Below, piece by piece: positions 27,523 through 35,925 of a DNA stretch of 64,000 bases. Under the pieces are notes generated by a model. It made no database searches. It was not told where the DNA came from and was given only the letters and a program-made list of their open reading frames with translations. Where the stretch lies: contig CAMVDU010000009.1 of the NCBI GenBank assembly GCA_947166345.1, forward strand, positions 1 through 64,000. Direction: 5' to 3'. The first letter of the stretch is position 1; every line of letters starts with the position of its first letter. This DNA comes from an uncultured Prevotellaceae bacterium. GTDB lineage: Bacteria > Bacteroidota > Bacteroidia > Bacteroidales > Bacteroidaceae. A program made the position numbers and the translations under genes.

Positions 27523-30210
27523 ATGATGAAACGTCTTTTTATTTTTTCATTCTTAATTCTTAACTCTTCACTTTTCAATCTTCTATGCTTTGCTCAGCAG
27601 AGTGCAAACATAGTGTTCATTGGTAACAGCATCACCTACGGTGCTCTGCATCAACAGCGTGACCAGACTGCGCCGCCTGTTCAGTGCGCCCATTGGCTCA
27701 GTCAGCAGGAGGGTATCGATACTGTATATTTCAAGAACTGTGGACGTAGCGGACGCACCACCTATCATTTTCTGCCAAATGCCGCTGATGTTATACCTGC
27801 TGGTGACAAGACTTATTTCGGCGATGTGGTTGCAAAGACTCGTGAACTGGTAAAGAGTCATCCTGATGCTCCACTCATATTCAGCATAAAGTTGGGAACC
27901 AATGATGCAGTAAAACGTCCTAAAAATGAGCCTACGACTATTGATGACTATGTGAAGAACATGGTAACCATCATTGACTCGCTGCTAAATCTCTGGCCAG
28001 AAGCTCATGTTGTGTTGCAGCGCCCCATCTTCAATACGTCCGACTATGTGACGAAAGGCGGGTCTGTGGCTGTGAAGAAGAGTCTGAAGACGCTGAATGC
28101 CTACTATAATAGCTTCCCTCAGATAGTGCAGCGCTGTAAGGCAGGGCATATTCACTTAGGCGATGCCGATGCATATTACTATTTCGAGAAAAATTGGCGA
28201 ACTGATATCTTTGAGGAGAAGGATAGCAGGAACCGCAGCTATTGGTTGCATCCCAATGAGAAAGGAGCGAAGATGTTAGGTGAGCTTTGGGGTAAGGCCA
28301 TTCTGCCCGTCATTAATAAAGCTACACCCTCACAGGCCACCTTTAGCAAAGAGGCTGGCAATCCCCGCAAACAATATCTGGAGTTCATCGCCATGCCGAG
28401 CCATGCCGACAGCCACTATAAGGTTGGTGAACAGGCTTCACTTCGTATCACAGCTCGCATCGGTGGTGTACCACTCCATGATGTAACACTTCTTTACAAA
28501 AAAGGAAAGGAGATGTTCCTCCCTGAGAAGTACGAGTCTGTCAGCTTCAAGCATGGAGAGGTCGTTATTCCCATGGGCACCATGCAAGAGCCTGGCTTCC
28601 TGGCCTGCCAGTATGAGTTCTATGTCGATGGCAAGCGCTATGGCGACCTTGTCAAGGTAGGCTTCAATCCAGAACAAATCCGCACCCTCACGCCCCAGCC
28701 CGCCGACTTCGACAAGTTCTGGACAAAGGCGGTCAGTGAGGCACGTAAGATTGACTTCGAACCAGAGTTTTTCAGTGTTCCTAATGCTACCAACGACAAG
28801 TATCTCACCCGTCTGGTACGTCTTCGTGTTGGCAAGAATAAGTGGCTCTATGGCATGCTCGCCCAACCTCGCGACGGCAAGAAGCATCCCGTCGTACTGT
28901 GCCCTCCCGGTGCCGGCAGCACCAAGGTCAATCCCGATGACTATTTCCCCAAAGAGGGGATGATTTATCTGAAGATAGAGATTCACGACAACGACCCACG
29001 CATACCTGACGATGCGTACAATGTTATGCGCCATGAGAAATGTGATGGCTACATGCGTCGCGGTATGGAGTCGAAAGATACCTATTATTATAAAGATGTC
29101 TATGTCGGCTGTGTCCGTGCCCTCGACTTCCTGTGCTCGCTGCCAGAGTGGGACGGTCGCAACGCCATCGTCACAGGCGGTTCACAGGGTGGTGCCCTGA
29201 CCATCGTCACGGCAGCACTCAATGAGAAGGCCACACTCTGCGTACCTTTCTACCCTGCACTCTGCGACCTGCTGGGCTTCCGTCACCAGCGTGCTGGCGG
29301 ATGGCCGAAGTTCTTCAGCGGATTCTATAAGGACGGACGCATAGAAATTGATACACTCACTGCTGAGTCAACCCTGCGGTATTTCGATGTCGTCAACTTC
29401 GCCAGCCGTCTAAAGGTGCCAACCTTCATGTCGTGGGGCTACAACGACGACACCTGTTCGCCTACATCTGTATGGGCAGCATGGAACGCGATGACATGTG
29501 AGAAACAGAGCGATATCACACCATCCAGTGGTCACTGGCGCTTCCCATCTAGTCAGGCTAAGTCATTGCGCTTCATCCAGACCCATCTTGACTGTCCTTC
29601 TTTGAAGGGCAAAAAGATCGGTTTCATCGGTGATAGCTACGTGCGCAACCATCGTGAACCTGTGGAGAATACCTGGCACTATAAGTTTGCCAAGAAGCAC
29701 GGTATGGAGTATTATAACTATGGTAGAAACGGCAACTGCATCGCCCTCGACCTGAAGCAATGGGGAACGGGCATGTACAAACGCTATCAGGAGATGAACG
29801 ACTCGTTAGACTATATTGTCATTATTGCCGGACATAACGATGCCAGCCAAGGACGCTTGGACAGCATCGGTGTCGATACCTTCAAGGAACGCTTGGGCAT
29901 CATGCTTAGCGGCATGCGTGAGAAATATCCTAACGGACAAATATTCTTCGTCACTCCCTGGCGTTGCGAGGACTTTGCTGGTAGTCCACGTCAGCGCACC
30001 ATTGAAGCCATCAAGGAGGTATGCGCCAAGTTCGATGTTCCCGTATTCGACGCTTCTCGCGACAGCAATATCGAGGCCGATAATGTTGACTTCCGTAAGA
30101 AATACTTCCAGGGAGGCAAAGGTACCGATACCGCCCATCTCAACAATAAAGGTCACGACCTCTTCCTGCCCGTTGCAGAGCAGTTCCTGTTACAACACAT
30201 TGAACGATAA
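27523..30210 (+). CDS. Three-domain esterase: SGNH - CE7-like alpha/beta hydrolase - SGNH
   Basis: The 895-aa secreted protein fuses three hydrolase domains. Domain 1 (about 27-265) is SGNH-like with GNSIT (S36), GTND (125-128) and LHPNEKG (H243); the usual Asp three residues before that His is Tyr240. Domain 2 (about 385-690) resembles acetyl-xylan esterase (AXE1/CE7) with GGSQGG (S554), an Asp near 642 and SSGHW (H671); a beta linker (about 285-380) precedes it. Domain 3 (about 697-895) is SGNH with GDSYV (S705), GHNDA (771-774) and DTAHLNNKGH (D869, H872). It probably removes acetyl groups from pectin or xylan. The signal peptide is coded by simple-repeat-like DNA. Confidence 0.85.
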   Translation: MMKRLFIFSFLILNSSLFNLLCFAQQSANIVFIGNSITYGALHQQRDQTAPPVQCAHWLSQQEGIDTVYFKNCGRSGRTTYHFLPNAADVIPAGDKTYFGDVVAKTRELVKSHPDAPLIFSIKLGTNDAVKRPKNEPTTIDDYVKNMVTIIDSLLNLWPEAHVVLQRPIFNTSDYVTKGGSVAVKKSLKTLNAYYNSFPQIVQRCKAGHIHLGDADAYYYFEKNWRTDIFEEKDSRNRSYWLHPNEKGAKMLGELWGKAILPVINKATPSQATFSKEAGNPRKQYLEFIAMPSHADSHYKVGEQASLRITARIGGVPLHDVTLLYKKGKEMFLPEKYESVSFKHGEVVIPMGTMQEPGFLACQYEFYVDGKRYGDLVKVGFNPEQIRTLTPQPADFDKFWTKAVSEARKIDFEPEFFSVPNATNDKYLTRLVRLRVGKNKWLYGMLAQPRDGKKHPVVLCPPGAGSTKVNPDDYFPKEGMIYLKIEIHDNDPRIPDDAYNVMRHEKCDGYMRRGMESKDTYYYKDVYVGCVRALDFLCSLPEWDGRNAIVTGGSQGGALTIVTAALNEKATLCVPFYPALCDLLGFRHQRAGGWPKFFSGFYKDGRIEIDTLTAESTLRYFDVVNFASRLKVPTFMSWGYNDDTCSPTSVWAAWNAMTCEKQSDITPSSGHWRFPSSQAKSLRFIQTHLDCPSLKGKKIGFIGDSYVRNHREPVENTWHYKFAKKHGMEYYNYGRNGNCIALDLKQWGTGMYKRYQEMNDSLDYIVIIAGHNDASQGRLDSIGVDTFKERLGIMLSGMREKYPNGQIFFVTPWRCEDFAGSPRQRTIEAIKEVCAKFDVPVFDASRDSNIEADNVDFRKKYFQGGKGTDTAHLNNKGHDLFLPVAEQFLLQHIER

Positions 30211-30217
30211 AATCAGA

Positions 30218-32233
30218 TTAGAGAGAACGGAACTGTGACGGATTGATACCAAACTTCCTGACAAACGAGCGACGGAAGCTGCTGGGATCGCTGAAGCCAC
30301 AGGCTGATGCGATCTCTGTTACCTGCGCCCCTTTCTTCAGCTGGTCGGCTGCATACTCAAGTCGGATGTCGCGCACAAACTCCATGGCAGCCTTACCCGT
30401 CTCTTTCTTCATGAGCAAGAACATTTTGGTGCGACTCATGGCCATCTCCTGTGCCAGCTGCTCGGCTGTGAATTCGGTATCTGACATGTGGGCATTGACA
30501 ATGGCAGTAGCCTTCACGACAAAGGGTGAAGGTTCGGCAGGCGTCTTTTCCTCTTTAGAGGGCTGAGGAACTTCCTTTTTGCTCTTTCTGACGATAAGCA
30601 CTACGACTGCCGCAAGGATCAGGACTGCCAGACCGATGAGTGCGAAGACCCACCATGGTGTGCCCGTCTTCTCCTCGGGTTTCGCCTGTTGCTCCTGTTG
30701 CTGCAATAGCACCTCTTCCAACTCGTCGAGCCACAGTTGCGGTCTGCCGCTACGCAGTTGCTCGTCCAGGTTGTCGGCCTGCAGACAGTCTATGCCCTCT
30801 GTGCCACCGAAGTAGAGTGTGCCCGTGCGGACGTCTATACAAGCCGATCCGTCCAGATATTCGTTGTGCTCGGTATGAAGCTCCGTTGACTGTCCTGTGT
30901 AGATGTTCATGCAACAGAGTCCCTGCTCATAGCTGCACCACAGAAAGTCGCGCCAGCAGAGCAGGTCCTTCACGATATGTCCGTCGGCTGCTGAGTTTAC
31001 GTGCTCCACGCCGTGCTCCGTTACACGTAGCAGTCCGTTGTCCGTTCCCACCCAGATCTGTCCTCTGGCATCGATGACGATGGCGTGGGCAGCCTGCTGG
31101 TACCAAGGTGTTATCTTGCCGTCAACCCTACAGTAGAGTCCATTCTCCGTGGCTAACCACAGCCGGTCTTTGTCGGCAGCAATCTTACTGATAGAGGTGA
31201 CGGTGCTGTCCACCAGTTGCGCTCTGAGTGGTTGTTCGTCCAGTTTCAGCAGATGCAGTCCGCGGTCGGAACCTATCCATAGCTGGTTGGACTTGTCCTC
31301 ACAGAGACCGAAGACATGTGTCTGTATGCCGTTGCCCATGTCCACCTTGTTAAAAGTAGCTGCTGAGGCTTCTTTCACGTAAAGACCATCGTGTCCGCCC
31401 AACCATATCCTGCCCTTACCATCCTCTATGATGGCACGCAGACGCCGGCCCTCCACGGAGTCGGTCATGGGGTAGGTGATGGTTGTGGTGACGTTGGCAC
31501 CCTTTGGCAGCGTCAGCAACTGCTTGTCGCCGATGGCTATCCACAGCGTGCCCTTGCTGTCCATGCAGGTGGCGCGCACCAAGGGAGAGGGCTGACACGC
31601 CAGTCGATGGTAGTGACTGAGGTGTGTCTCGGCAAAGAACAGTCCGTTGTTGGCTGATCCCGCCCAGAGAATACCCTGACGATCGAGCAGCAGGGAATAG
31701 AAAATCTCGTCCTTCAGTCCTGCGTCGAGGGCTGTCTGTCCTGTATAGGTAAAGGCTGATCCCGCTTTCAGCGTGTCTGTCTGTACCAGTTGTCGTTTCT
31801 CGATGGTCCATGTCCGTGAGGAACGCGGGTCGGCAAAGGTACGGTTCAGGGGCTGTACGGCCTGTTGCTGTTGGGCTTCGTCGAGGTCGCTGACGTTGTA
31901 GGTCACAAAGTGGTGTGTCAGCGTGTCGTAGCGGCTTGCCTGCTGGTGACGTTCGAAGCATTGTACCCACATGGTGCCGTCAGGTGCGCAGTTCATGCGG
32001 TCCACCCGTTTGTCGGGCAGCTCGTTGTCGGGCAGCTTATGAAACGTCTTACCGTCATATATCATCAGTCCCCCATGTGTGGCCACCCAGATGTCGCCCT
32101 TCTTGTCCTGTGCCAGCGTGATGATGCTGTTGTGTGGCAGTCCGTCCTTCACCGTCAACTGGTGAAAGTGCAGCGTCTGCGCCCCCAGTATGAGGGTGAA
32201 GAATGATATGATGGATGTGAGAAGGGCTCTCAT
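30218..32233 (-). CDS. Membrane-tethered propeller-AraC regulator without kinase
   Basis: The 671-aa protein has a signal or anchor sequence, a periplasmic two-component-type beta-propeller (about 20-500, repeated GxIWVATHGGLMIYD, WIGSDRGLHLL, IWVGTDNGLLRV), a Gln/Glu-rich linker, one transmembrane helix (about 527-548) and a C-terminal AraC helix-turn-helix (about 585-671, EIASACGFSDPSSFRRSFVRKFGINPSQF). Hybrid two-component systems of Bacteroidetes have this sensor and output, but also a kinase and receiver and usually a Y_Y_Y domain; none is present here. It likely senses a pectin fragment and acts directly on promoters. It is convergent with the esterase gene, 7 bp apart. Confidence 0.85.
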   Translation of the reverse strand: MRALLTSIISFFTLILGAQTLHFHQLTVKDGLPHNSIITLAQDKKGDIWVATHGGLMIYDGKTFHKLPDNELPDKRVDRMNCAPDGTMWVQCFERHQQASRYDTLTHHFVTYNVSDLDEAQQQQAVQPLNRTFADPRSSRTWTIEKRQLVQTDTLKAGSAFTYTGQTALDAGLKDEIFYSLLLDRQGILWAGSANNGLFFAETHLSHYHRLACQPSPLVRATCMDSKGTLWIAIGDKQLLTLPKGANVTTTITYPMTDSVEGRRLRAIIEDGKGRIWLGGHDGLYVKEASAATFNKVDMGNGIQTHVFGLCEDKSNQLWIGSDRGLHLLKLDEQPLRAQLVDSTVTSISKIAADKDRLWLATENGLYCRVDGKITPWYQQAAHAIVIDARGQIWVGTDNGLLRVTEHGVEHVNSAADGHIVKDLLCWRDFLWCSYEQGLCCMNIYTGQSTELHTEHNEYLDGSACIDVRTGTLYFGGTEGIDCLQADNLDEQLRSGRPQLWLDELEEVLLQQQEQQAKPEEKTGTPWWVFALIGLAVLILAAVVVLIVRKSKKEVPQPSKEEKTPAEPSPFVVKATAIVNAHMSDTEFTAEQLAQEMAMSRTKMFLLMKKETGKAAMEFVRDIRLEYAADQLKKGAQVTEIASACGFSDPSSFRRSFVRKFGINPSQFRSL

Positions 32234-32256
32234 GTGGGTTGTTGATAATTCGTTGG

Positions 32257-32288
32257 CAAAGGTACGTTTTTTCTTTCAAATCACCAAA
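32257..32288 (-). promoter_or_regulatory. Promoter for the propeller-AraC regulator
   Basis: On the minus strand there is a -7 box TACCTTTG (32257-32264) and a TTTG -33 box (32285-32288), spacer 20 bp. The operator-like site 2 begins 12 bp upstream of the -33 box, so autoregulation is possible. Confidence 0.75.
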
Positions 32289-32299
32289 GATTTTCCCCA

Positions 32300-32336
32300 T
32301 TTTGTACAAAAAGTCTCATAATTGTACGTTTTGTCC
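32300..32336 (+). promoter_or_regulatory. Putative AraC-type operator, site 2 (between regulator and the 32403 promoter)
   Basis: Direct repeats at 32300-32316 (TTTTGTACAAAAAGTCT) and 32320-32336 (weaker, sharing TTGTAC and GTCC) lie 20 bp apart. An 18-bp stretch CATTTTGTACAAAAAGTC (32298-32315) is identical to 37881-37898. The site ends 66 bp before the -7 box at 32403, and ATTCAGCACCACCT follows at 32341. Confidence 0.6.
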
Positions 32337-32402
32337 CACAATTCAGCACCACCTATCTTATTATTTGAACACCCCGTTATCACCTCTTTCAATAATACTT
32401 CG

Positions 32403-32410
32403 TACCTTTG
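32403..32410 (+). promoter_or_regulatory. -7 box of a transcription unit without a gene
   Basis: TACCTTTG lies 66 bp after operator site 2. The transcript would run about 220 nt to the hairpin at 32596-32633 and contains no convincing reading frame. No -33 box is visible, as expected of an activator-dependent promoter. Confidence 0.6.
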
Positions 32411-32547
32411 CACCCAGAAATTTACAAGAAAAAAAACTTTTGAAACGTCTATAGAAACAACTTCAACTAAGTTTATAATATAAAACAACTTTTTCAATTA
32501 CCTTTTATAACTAACGACCGAAAACACATGATGTTAATAATATTGGG

Positions 32548-32628
32548 ATTAGTATTAGTTAGATTAGTAAGTAGTAGTTTTTCTCTTATGTGAGTCCTTA
32601 ACCGCTGTCCGTGAGGATGGCGGTTAGG
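32548..32628 (+). repeat. Duplicated terminator module, copy 1
   Basis: An 81-nt sequence is repeated at 41357-41434 (78 nt) with a 3-nt gap and few mismatches. It contains an AT-rich ATTAGT stretch, TTTTTCTCTTATGTGAG, and the hairpin. Both copies lie directly before a promoter of a pectin enzyme gene (GH28, PL11). Confidence 0.8.
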
Positions 32629-32633
32629 TTTTT
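32596..32633 (+). terminator. Structured terminator hairpin, copy 1
   Basis: The stem CCT-AACCGC/GCGGTTAGG has an upper TCC/GGA helix closed by a GTGA (GNRA) tetraloop and is followed by five Ts. Relative to copy 2, a T-A pair in the lower stem has become C-G there, which supports the fold. Confidence 0.7.
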
Positions 32634-32644
32634 CTAACAAGAAC

Positions 32645-32675
32645 TTGTGTATTTCAATAAAAGTCACTATATTTG
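32645..32675 (+). promoter_or_regulatory. Promoter for the GH28 gene
   Basis: A TTG -33 box (32645-32647) and a TATATTTG -7 box (32668-32675) are spaced 20 bp apart. The leader to ATG 32695 is about 13 nt. The segment is similar to the promoter of the second PL11 gene at 41546-41576. Confidence 0.75.
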
Positions 32676-32694
32676 CAGACAAATAGCCAAAACA

Positions 32695-34176
32695 ATGAAC
32701 AAACAACTGCTGATATTCCTTTGCTTCCTTTGCTGTGGCACCATGAATGCCGCAGGTGTTTATGATGTGCGCAACTTTGGTGCCAAGGGCGATGGACGGA
32801 CGCTCGATTCACCTGCCATCAACGCAGCGATAGAGGCTGCGGTGAAGGACGGTGGCGGACAGGTGCTGGTGCCTGCTGGCACCTATCTCTGCGGCAGCAT
32901 CCGTCTGAAAAGCAATATCGACCTGCATCTTTCGGCAGGCTGCACCATTCTTGCAGCACCCGCCAAGATGGGGGCCTACGACCCCTCGGAGTCGTTTGGC
33001 GGTTTCCCTGAGTACCAGGATGGAGGTCATACCTATTTTCATAACTCGCTCATCTGGGCTGAGGGACAGACAAACGTGTCGATAACGGGTCACGGTATGA
33101 TTGACGGAAAGGGCCTGACAAAGAAAGATACGGAGAGTGCGGGCATCGTGCAGGGCGGCTCCATTGGTACTGGCGACAAGGCTATCGCCCTGAAGTTGTG
33201 CCGACAGGTGACCATCCGCGACATCACCATCTATCGTGGTGGACATTTTGGCATCATCATGACAGGCTGCGACCTCTCTACTATAGATAATGTGACCATT
33301 GACACCAATCGTGATGGTTTTGATATCGACTGCTGCAAGTATATGACTATCACCAACTGCAAGATCAACACCCCCAGCGACGATGCGCTGGTGCTGAAGT
33401 CAAGCTACGCCCTTAAGAAGGCAGTTCCCTGTGAGCATATCGCCATCTCCAACTGTAATATCACGGGTTATCAATGTGGCACGCTGCTGGATGGTACCTA
33501 CGTGCCAGAACCCGTTAACTGGGTGTGCGGACGTTTCAAGTTGGGTACAGAGTCGAATGGGGGCTACCGTAACATCTCGCTCACCAACTGCACGTTTGCC
33601 TATAGCAGCGGACTGGCCTTCGAGGAGGTGGATCAGGGCAAGATGGAGAACATTGTGGTGAACAATATCACGATGAGTCACGTACACCATTATCCCATCT
33701 ATATCACCACAGGCTGTCGTAATCGAGGTCCCAAGGAGGTGACGCAGCCCTCTTCGGCACGCGACATCCAGATATCCAACGTCATTGCCGACGACTGCGA
33801 CTCGCTCTGTTCCATTATCGTCACAGGTATGAAGGACGAGCCCATCCGCAACGTGTGGCTGTCGAATATACGCCTCTATTTCAAGGGTGGTGGTGCCAAG
33901 GACCTTGTCAACAAGGACTATCGCGAACAGGGCACCAACTATCCTGAACCCAAGTTCGCTGGTTGGACACCAGCCTACGGACTCTACGCCCGTCATGTGG
34001 AGGGTCTGCATGTGCGTGATGTCACTTTCCGCTACGAGCGCCCCGACTACCGTCCTGCCATCGTCCTCGACGATGTGCGCGATGTCACCCTCCACGATAT
34101 CGATGCACCTACGGAACCAGGCATCGAACAGGTGGTGACTTTTGGCGAACACGAATCTGTCGAATCACGCGAATAA
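32695..34176 (+). CDS. Polygalacturonase-type glycoside hydrolase, GH28
   Basis: The 493-aa secreted protein starts at ATG 32695, after its promoter and with a signal peptide (MNKQLLIFLCFLCCGTMNAAG). The right-handed beta-helix begins with the typical YDVRNFGAKGDGRTLDSPAINAAI. Catalytic-loop counterparts are TNRDGFD and NTPSDDALVLKS (the DD pair), followed by GRFKLGTESNGG in place of the classical RIK motif. The classical GHG histidine motif is not obvious, so it may act on a substituted galacturonan such as rhamnogalacturonan rather than on homogalacturonan. Confidence 0.9.
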   Translation: MNKQLLIFLCFLCCGTMNAAGVYDVRNFGAKGDGRTLDSPAINAAIEAAVKDGGGQVLVPAGTYLCGSIRLKSNIDLHLSAGCTILAAPAKMGAYDPSESFGGFPEYQDGGHTYFHNSLIWAEGQTNVSITGHGMIDGKGLTKKDTESAGIVQGGSIGTGDKAIALKLCRQVTIRDITIYRGGHFGIIMTGCDLSTIDNVTIDTNRDGFDIDCCKYMTITNCKINTPSDDALVLKSSYALKKAVPCEHIAISNCNITGYQCGTLLDGTYVPEPVNWVCGRFKLGTESNGGYRNISLTNCTFAYSSGLAFEEVDQGKMENIVVNNITMSHVHHYPIYITTGCRNRGPKEVTQPSSARDIQISNVIADDCDSLCSIIVTGMKDEPIRNVWLSNIRLYFKGGGAKDLVNKDYREQGTNYPEPKFAGWTPAYGLYARHVEGLHVRDVTFRYERPDYRPAIVLDDVRDVTLHDIDAPTEPGIEQVVTFGEHESVESRE

Positions 34177-34201
34177 AATAAGATCCGTTCAATTCGTGAA
34201 A

Positions 34202-35338
34202 CTAATATGTCCTGCAAATCCACATTTCCATGAAACGGTCAGAAACACTATACGTCTTTGTGCGTTGCTCGTTCTGGTAGGTGAGAATCTGCTTGTCAAG
34301 AAGAGCGTTTATTGCGTATTGCACAGAACTGGGCGATTTAAGTGCGTGCTTCTTGACAAAGGCTACTGACGTGACACCGCTGGCAACGCCCTCTTTGGCA
34401 ATGGCTATCAACGTTTCTTTCTGCTGAATGTTGAGTTGGTTCATGACGTTAGCAAAAGAGTGTCCTTTCTCTTCCAGAATATCACTCAGCGTCTGGTTGA
34501 TAGCAGTTTCGTCGATAGTCACGTCAGGGTCTATATATGCAAACGCGTTGTGAAGGACATTATGAACGTAGTATGTATGTCCTGCAAAAAGGTCGTAAGC
34601 CATGGAGACGGCTTCAGGTGTTATTTTACGTGAGGCTTTCTTGAATTGTTCTTCTGCAAAACCTGTATAGATATCCTTAGAGATACAGTCAAGATAAATC
34701 TGCTCGGCACTATTATAGAAAGGCTTGGCTGCAGAGTTAAACATGTTCTCGATGATATGTCGGTTGCTTCCCGCATAGATGAATAGGCAATTATTCATCT
34801 TCTGAATATGGGTGCGAAGCGTTGCCTCCACGTTTTTCTCCGGATAGTTGGCAATCTGCTGAAACTCATCAATGGCGAAGATACAAGGTTTGTCTGCCTG
34901 TTCCAGATAACTGAATATCTCTTCCAAGGCCAGTTCTGGCGAGTGGATGTCCCCCAGTTTGATATTGAATGTTGGGGTGTTCGTGACAGGATCGTAGCCA
35001 AAACTCCCTGCCAAGGAGTGAAGACCTGCCAGGAATTTGTTGAGTACGGCTTTCCCCTTGGGCACCAACACAGAGTATATCTCCTTGCTGAGGAACAAAA
35101 CCAACTCGTGCAGGCTGGTGGTGGGATAGATGTCCGTGTAGAAAGTGTAGTAGTTTTCCTTGATGGCTGGCTGCTCAAATACGTGGCGTATCAGCTGTGT
35201 CTTACCCATTCTTCTGGGTGATGACAAGAGGATATGGGCCTTGTTTCCAAGTGTGCGTACCATCCACGTTGTTTCTTTCTCCCTGTCACAGAAATAGGGC
35301 TCTGGTATAATACCTGTGATGTAAAACGGATTCTCCAT
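34202..35338 (-). CDS. AAA-type ATPase (archaeal ATPase_2-like)
   Basis: The 378-aa protein has Walker A SSPRRMGKT (39-47), Walker B CIFAIDEF (D157, E158) and a C-terminal winged-helix-like part (about 300-378). This architecture occurs in a large family of standalone ATPases common in Bacteroidetes and archaea, often many per genome, of unknown function. The start is ATG 35338, placed by a promoter at 35356-35387; the open frame upstream runs through that promoter. It is convergent with GH28 and unrelated to pectin use, so it probably belongs to an accessory insertion. Confidence 0.85.
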   Translation of the reverse strand: MENPFYITGIIPEPYFCDREKETTWMVRTLGNKAHILLSSPRRMGKTQLIRHVFEQPAIKENYYTFYTDIYPTTSLHELVLFLSKEIYSVLVPKGKAVLNKFLAGLHSLAGSFGYDPVTNTPTFNIKLGDIHSPELALEEIFSYLEQADKPCIFAIDEFQQIANYPEKNVEATLRTHIQKMNNCLFIYAGSNRHIIENMFNSAAKPFYNSAEQIYLDCISKDIYTGFAEEQFKKASRKITPEAVSMAYDLFAGHTYYVHNVLHNAFAYIDPDVTIDETAINQTLSDILEEKGHSFANVMNQLNIQQKETLIAIAKEGVASGVTSVAFVKKHALKSPSSVQYAINALLDKQILTYQNEQRTKTYSVSDRFMEMWICRTY

Positions 35339-35355
35339 AACGCTGAATTTTGGTG

Positions 35356-35387
35356 CAAAGATAAATATATTATTTGAATTATACAAA
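35356..35387 (-). promoter_or_regulatory. Promoter for the AAA ATPase gene
   Basis: On the minus strand there is a -7 box TATCTTTG (35356-35363) and a TTTG -33 box (35384-35387), spacer 20 bp, with a leader of about 12 nt. Confidence 0.75.
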
Positions 35388-35499
35388 TTCTATAATAGAA
35401 ATTCTATAATTACAAGGTATTAATGTTATTCGTTTAATTTGTGAAATTCGTGTTCGAATATAAAAACAGCACCATTTTGTGTAAACATGAAAAAACTTT

Positions 35500-35790
35500 T
35501 TTCGAGCAACGAGCGTCTCTCGACCCTACCAAGGAGCGTCTCGAAGCATCGCAAGATGACGCTCCGTACTCGCTATGGTGACACCCCTTGCTCACCAAGG
35601 TGACGCTCGGTGGCCTGCTCCGAGACGCTCCTTGCTCGAGAAGCGTAAATCTCGTTCTTTCGTCAATAATAATTCGTTCTCTCGTTTTGACCTTCGGTCT
35701 AGCCTGCTCACGCTCGGCATAACTGATGCAAGCATCGTTCTGCACTCGCTTAATCGCAGTCTTCTCGTCAAAAACTTTATTTTGCCCAAG
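35500..35790. repeat. Non-coding stretch rich in GAGCGTC/GACGCTC inverted repeats
   Basis: A 14-bp perfect inverted repeat (35530-35543 with 35621-35634) and further GACGCTC and GAGCGTC copies fill the left half. The right half (about 35680-35765) contains small palindromes such as GACCTTCGGTC. Short open frames on both strands have no start context and look spurious. It resembles an interspersed non-coding element of Prevotella as I remember it, which needs checking. Confidence 0.5.
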
Positions 35791-35856
35791 ACTTAACATC
35801 TGAAAACGGTAACACATTGGTTTTCAGTACGTTAGACATTTAAAACGCCCTTCAAC

Positions 35857-35899
35857 ACCTAACATAAGACCTAACATAGACCTAACATAGACCTAACAT
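35857..35899 (+). repeat. ACCTAACAT tandem cluster, left
   Basis: Four copies of ACCTAACAT start at 35857, 35869, 35880 and 35891. Four reverse-oriented copies lie at 36741-36849, on the other side of the 35926-36569 gene pair. Confidence 0.8.
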
Positions 35900-35908
35900 G
35901 AAACTCTG

Positions 35909-35925
35909 GTTTCAGGTTTCAACTA
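35909..35925 (+). repeat. 17-bp inverted repeat, left arm
   Basis: GTTTCAGGTTTCAACTA is the exact reverse complement of 37773-37789. It abuts the stop codon of the 35926-36426 gene. Confidence 0.75.

Noticed and set aside
35434..35817. 127-aa minus-strand frame in the repeat-rich gap
   Set aside because: It is a translation of inverted-repeat DNA with no promoter or start context; frames of similar length exist on the opposite strand too.
35857..35899. ACCTAACAT repeats as a CRISPR array
   Set aside because: Units are 11-12 bp with no spacers and no cas genes are present.
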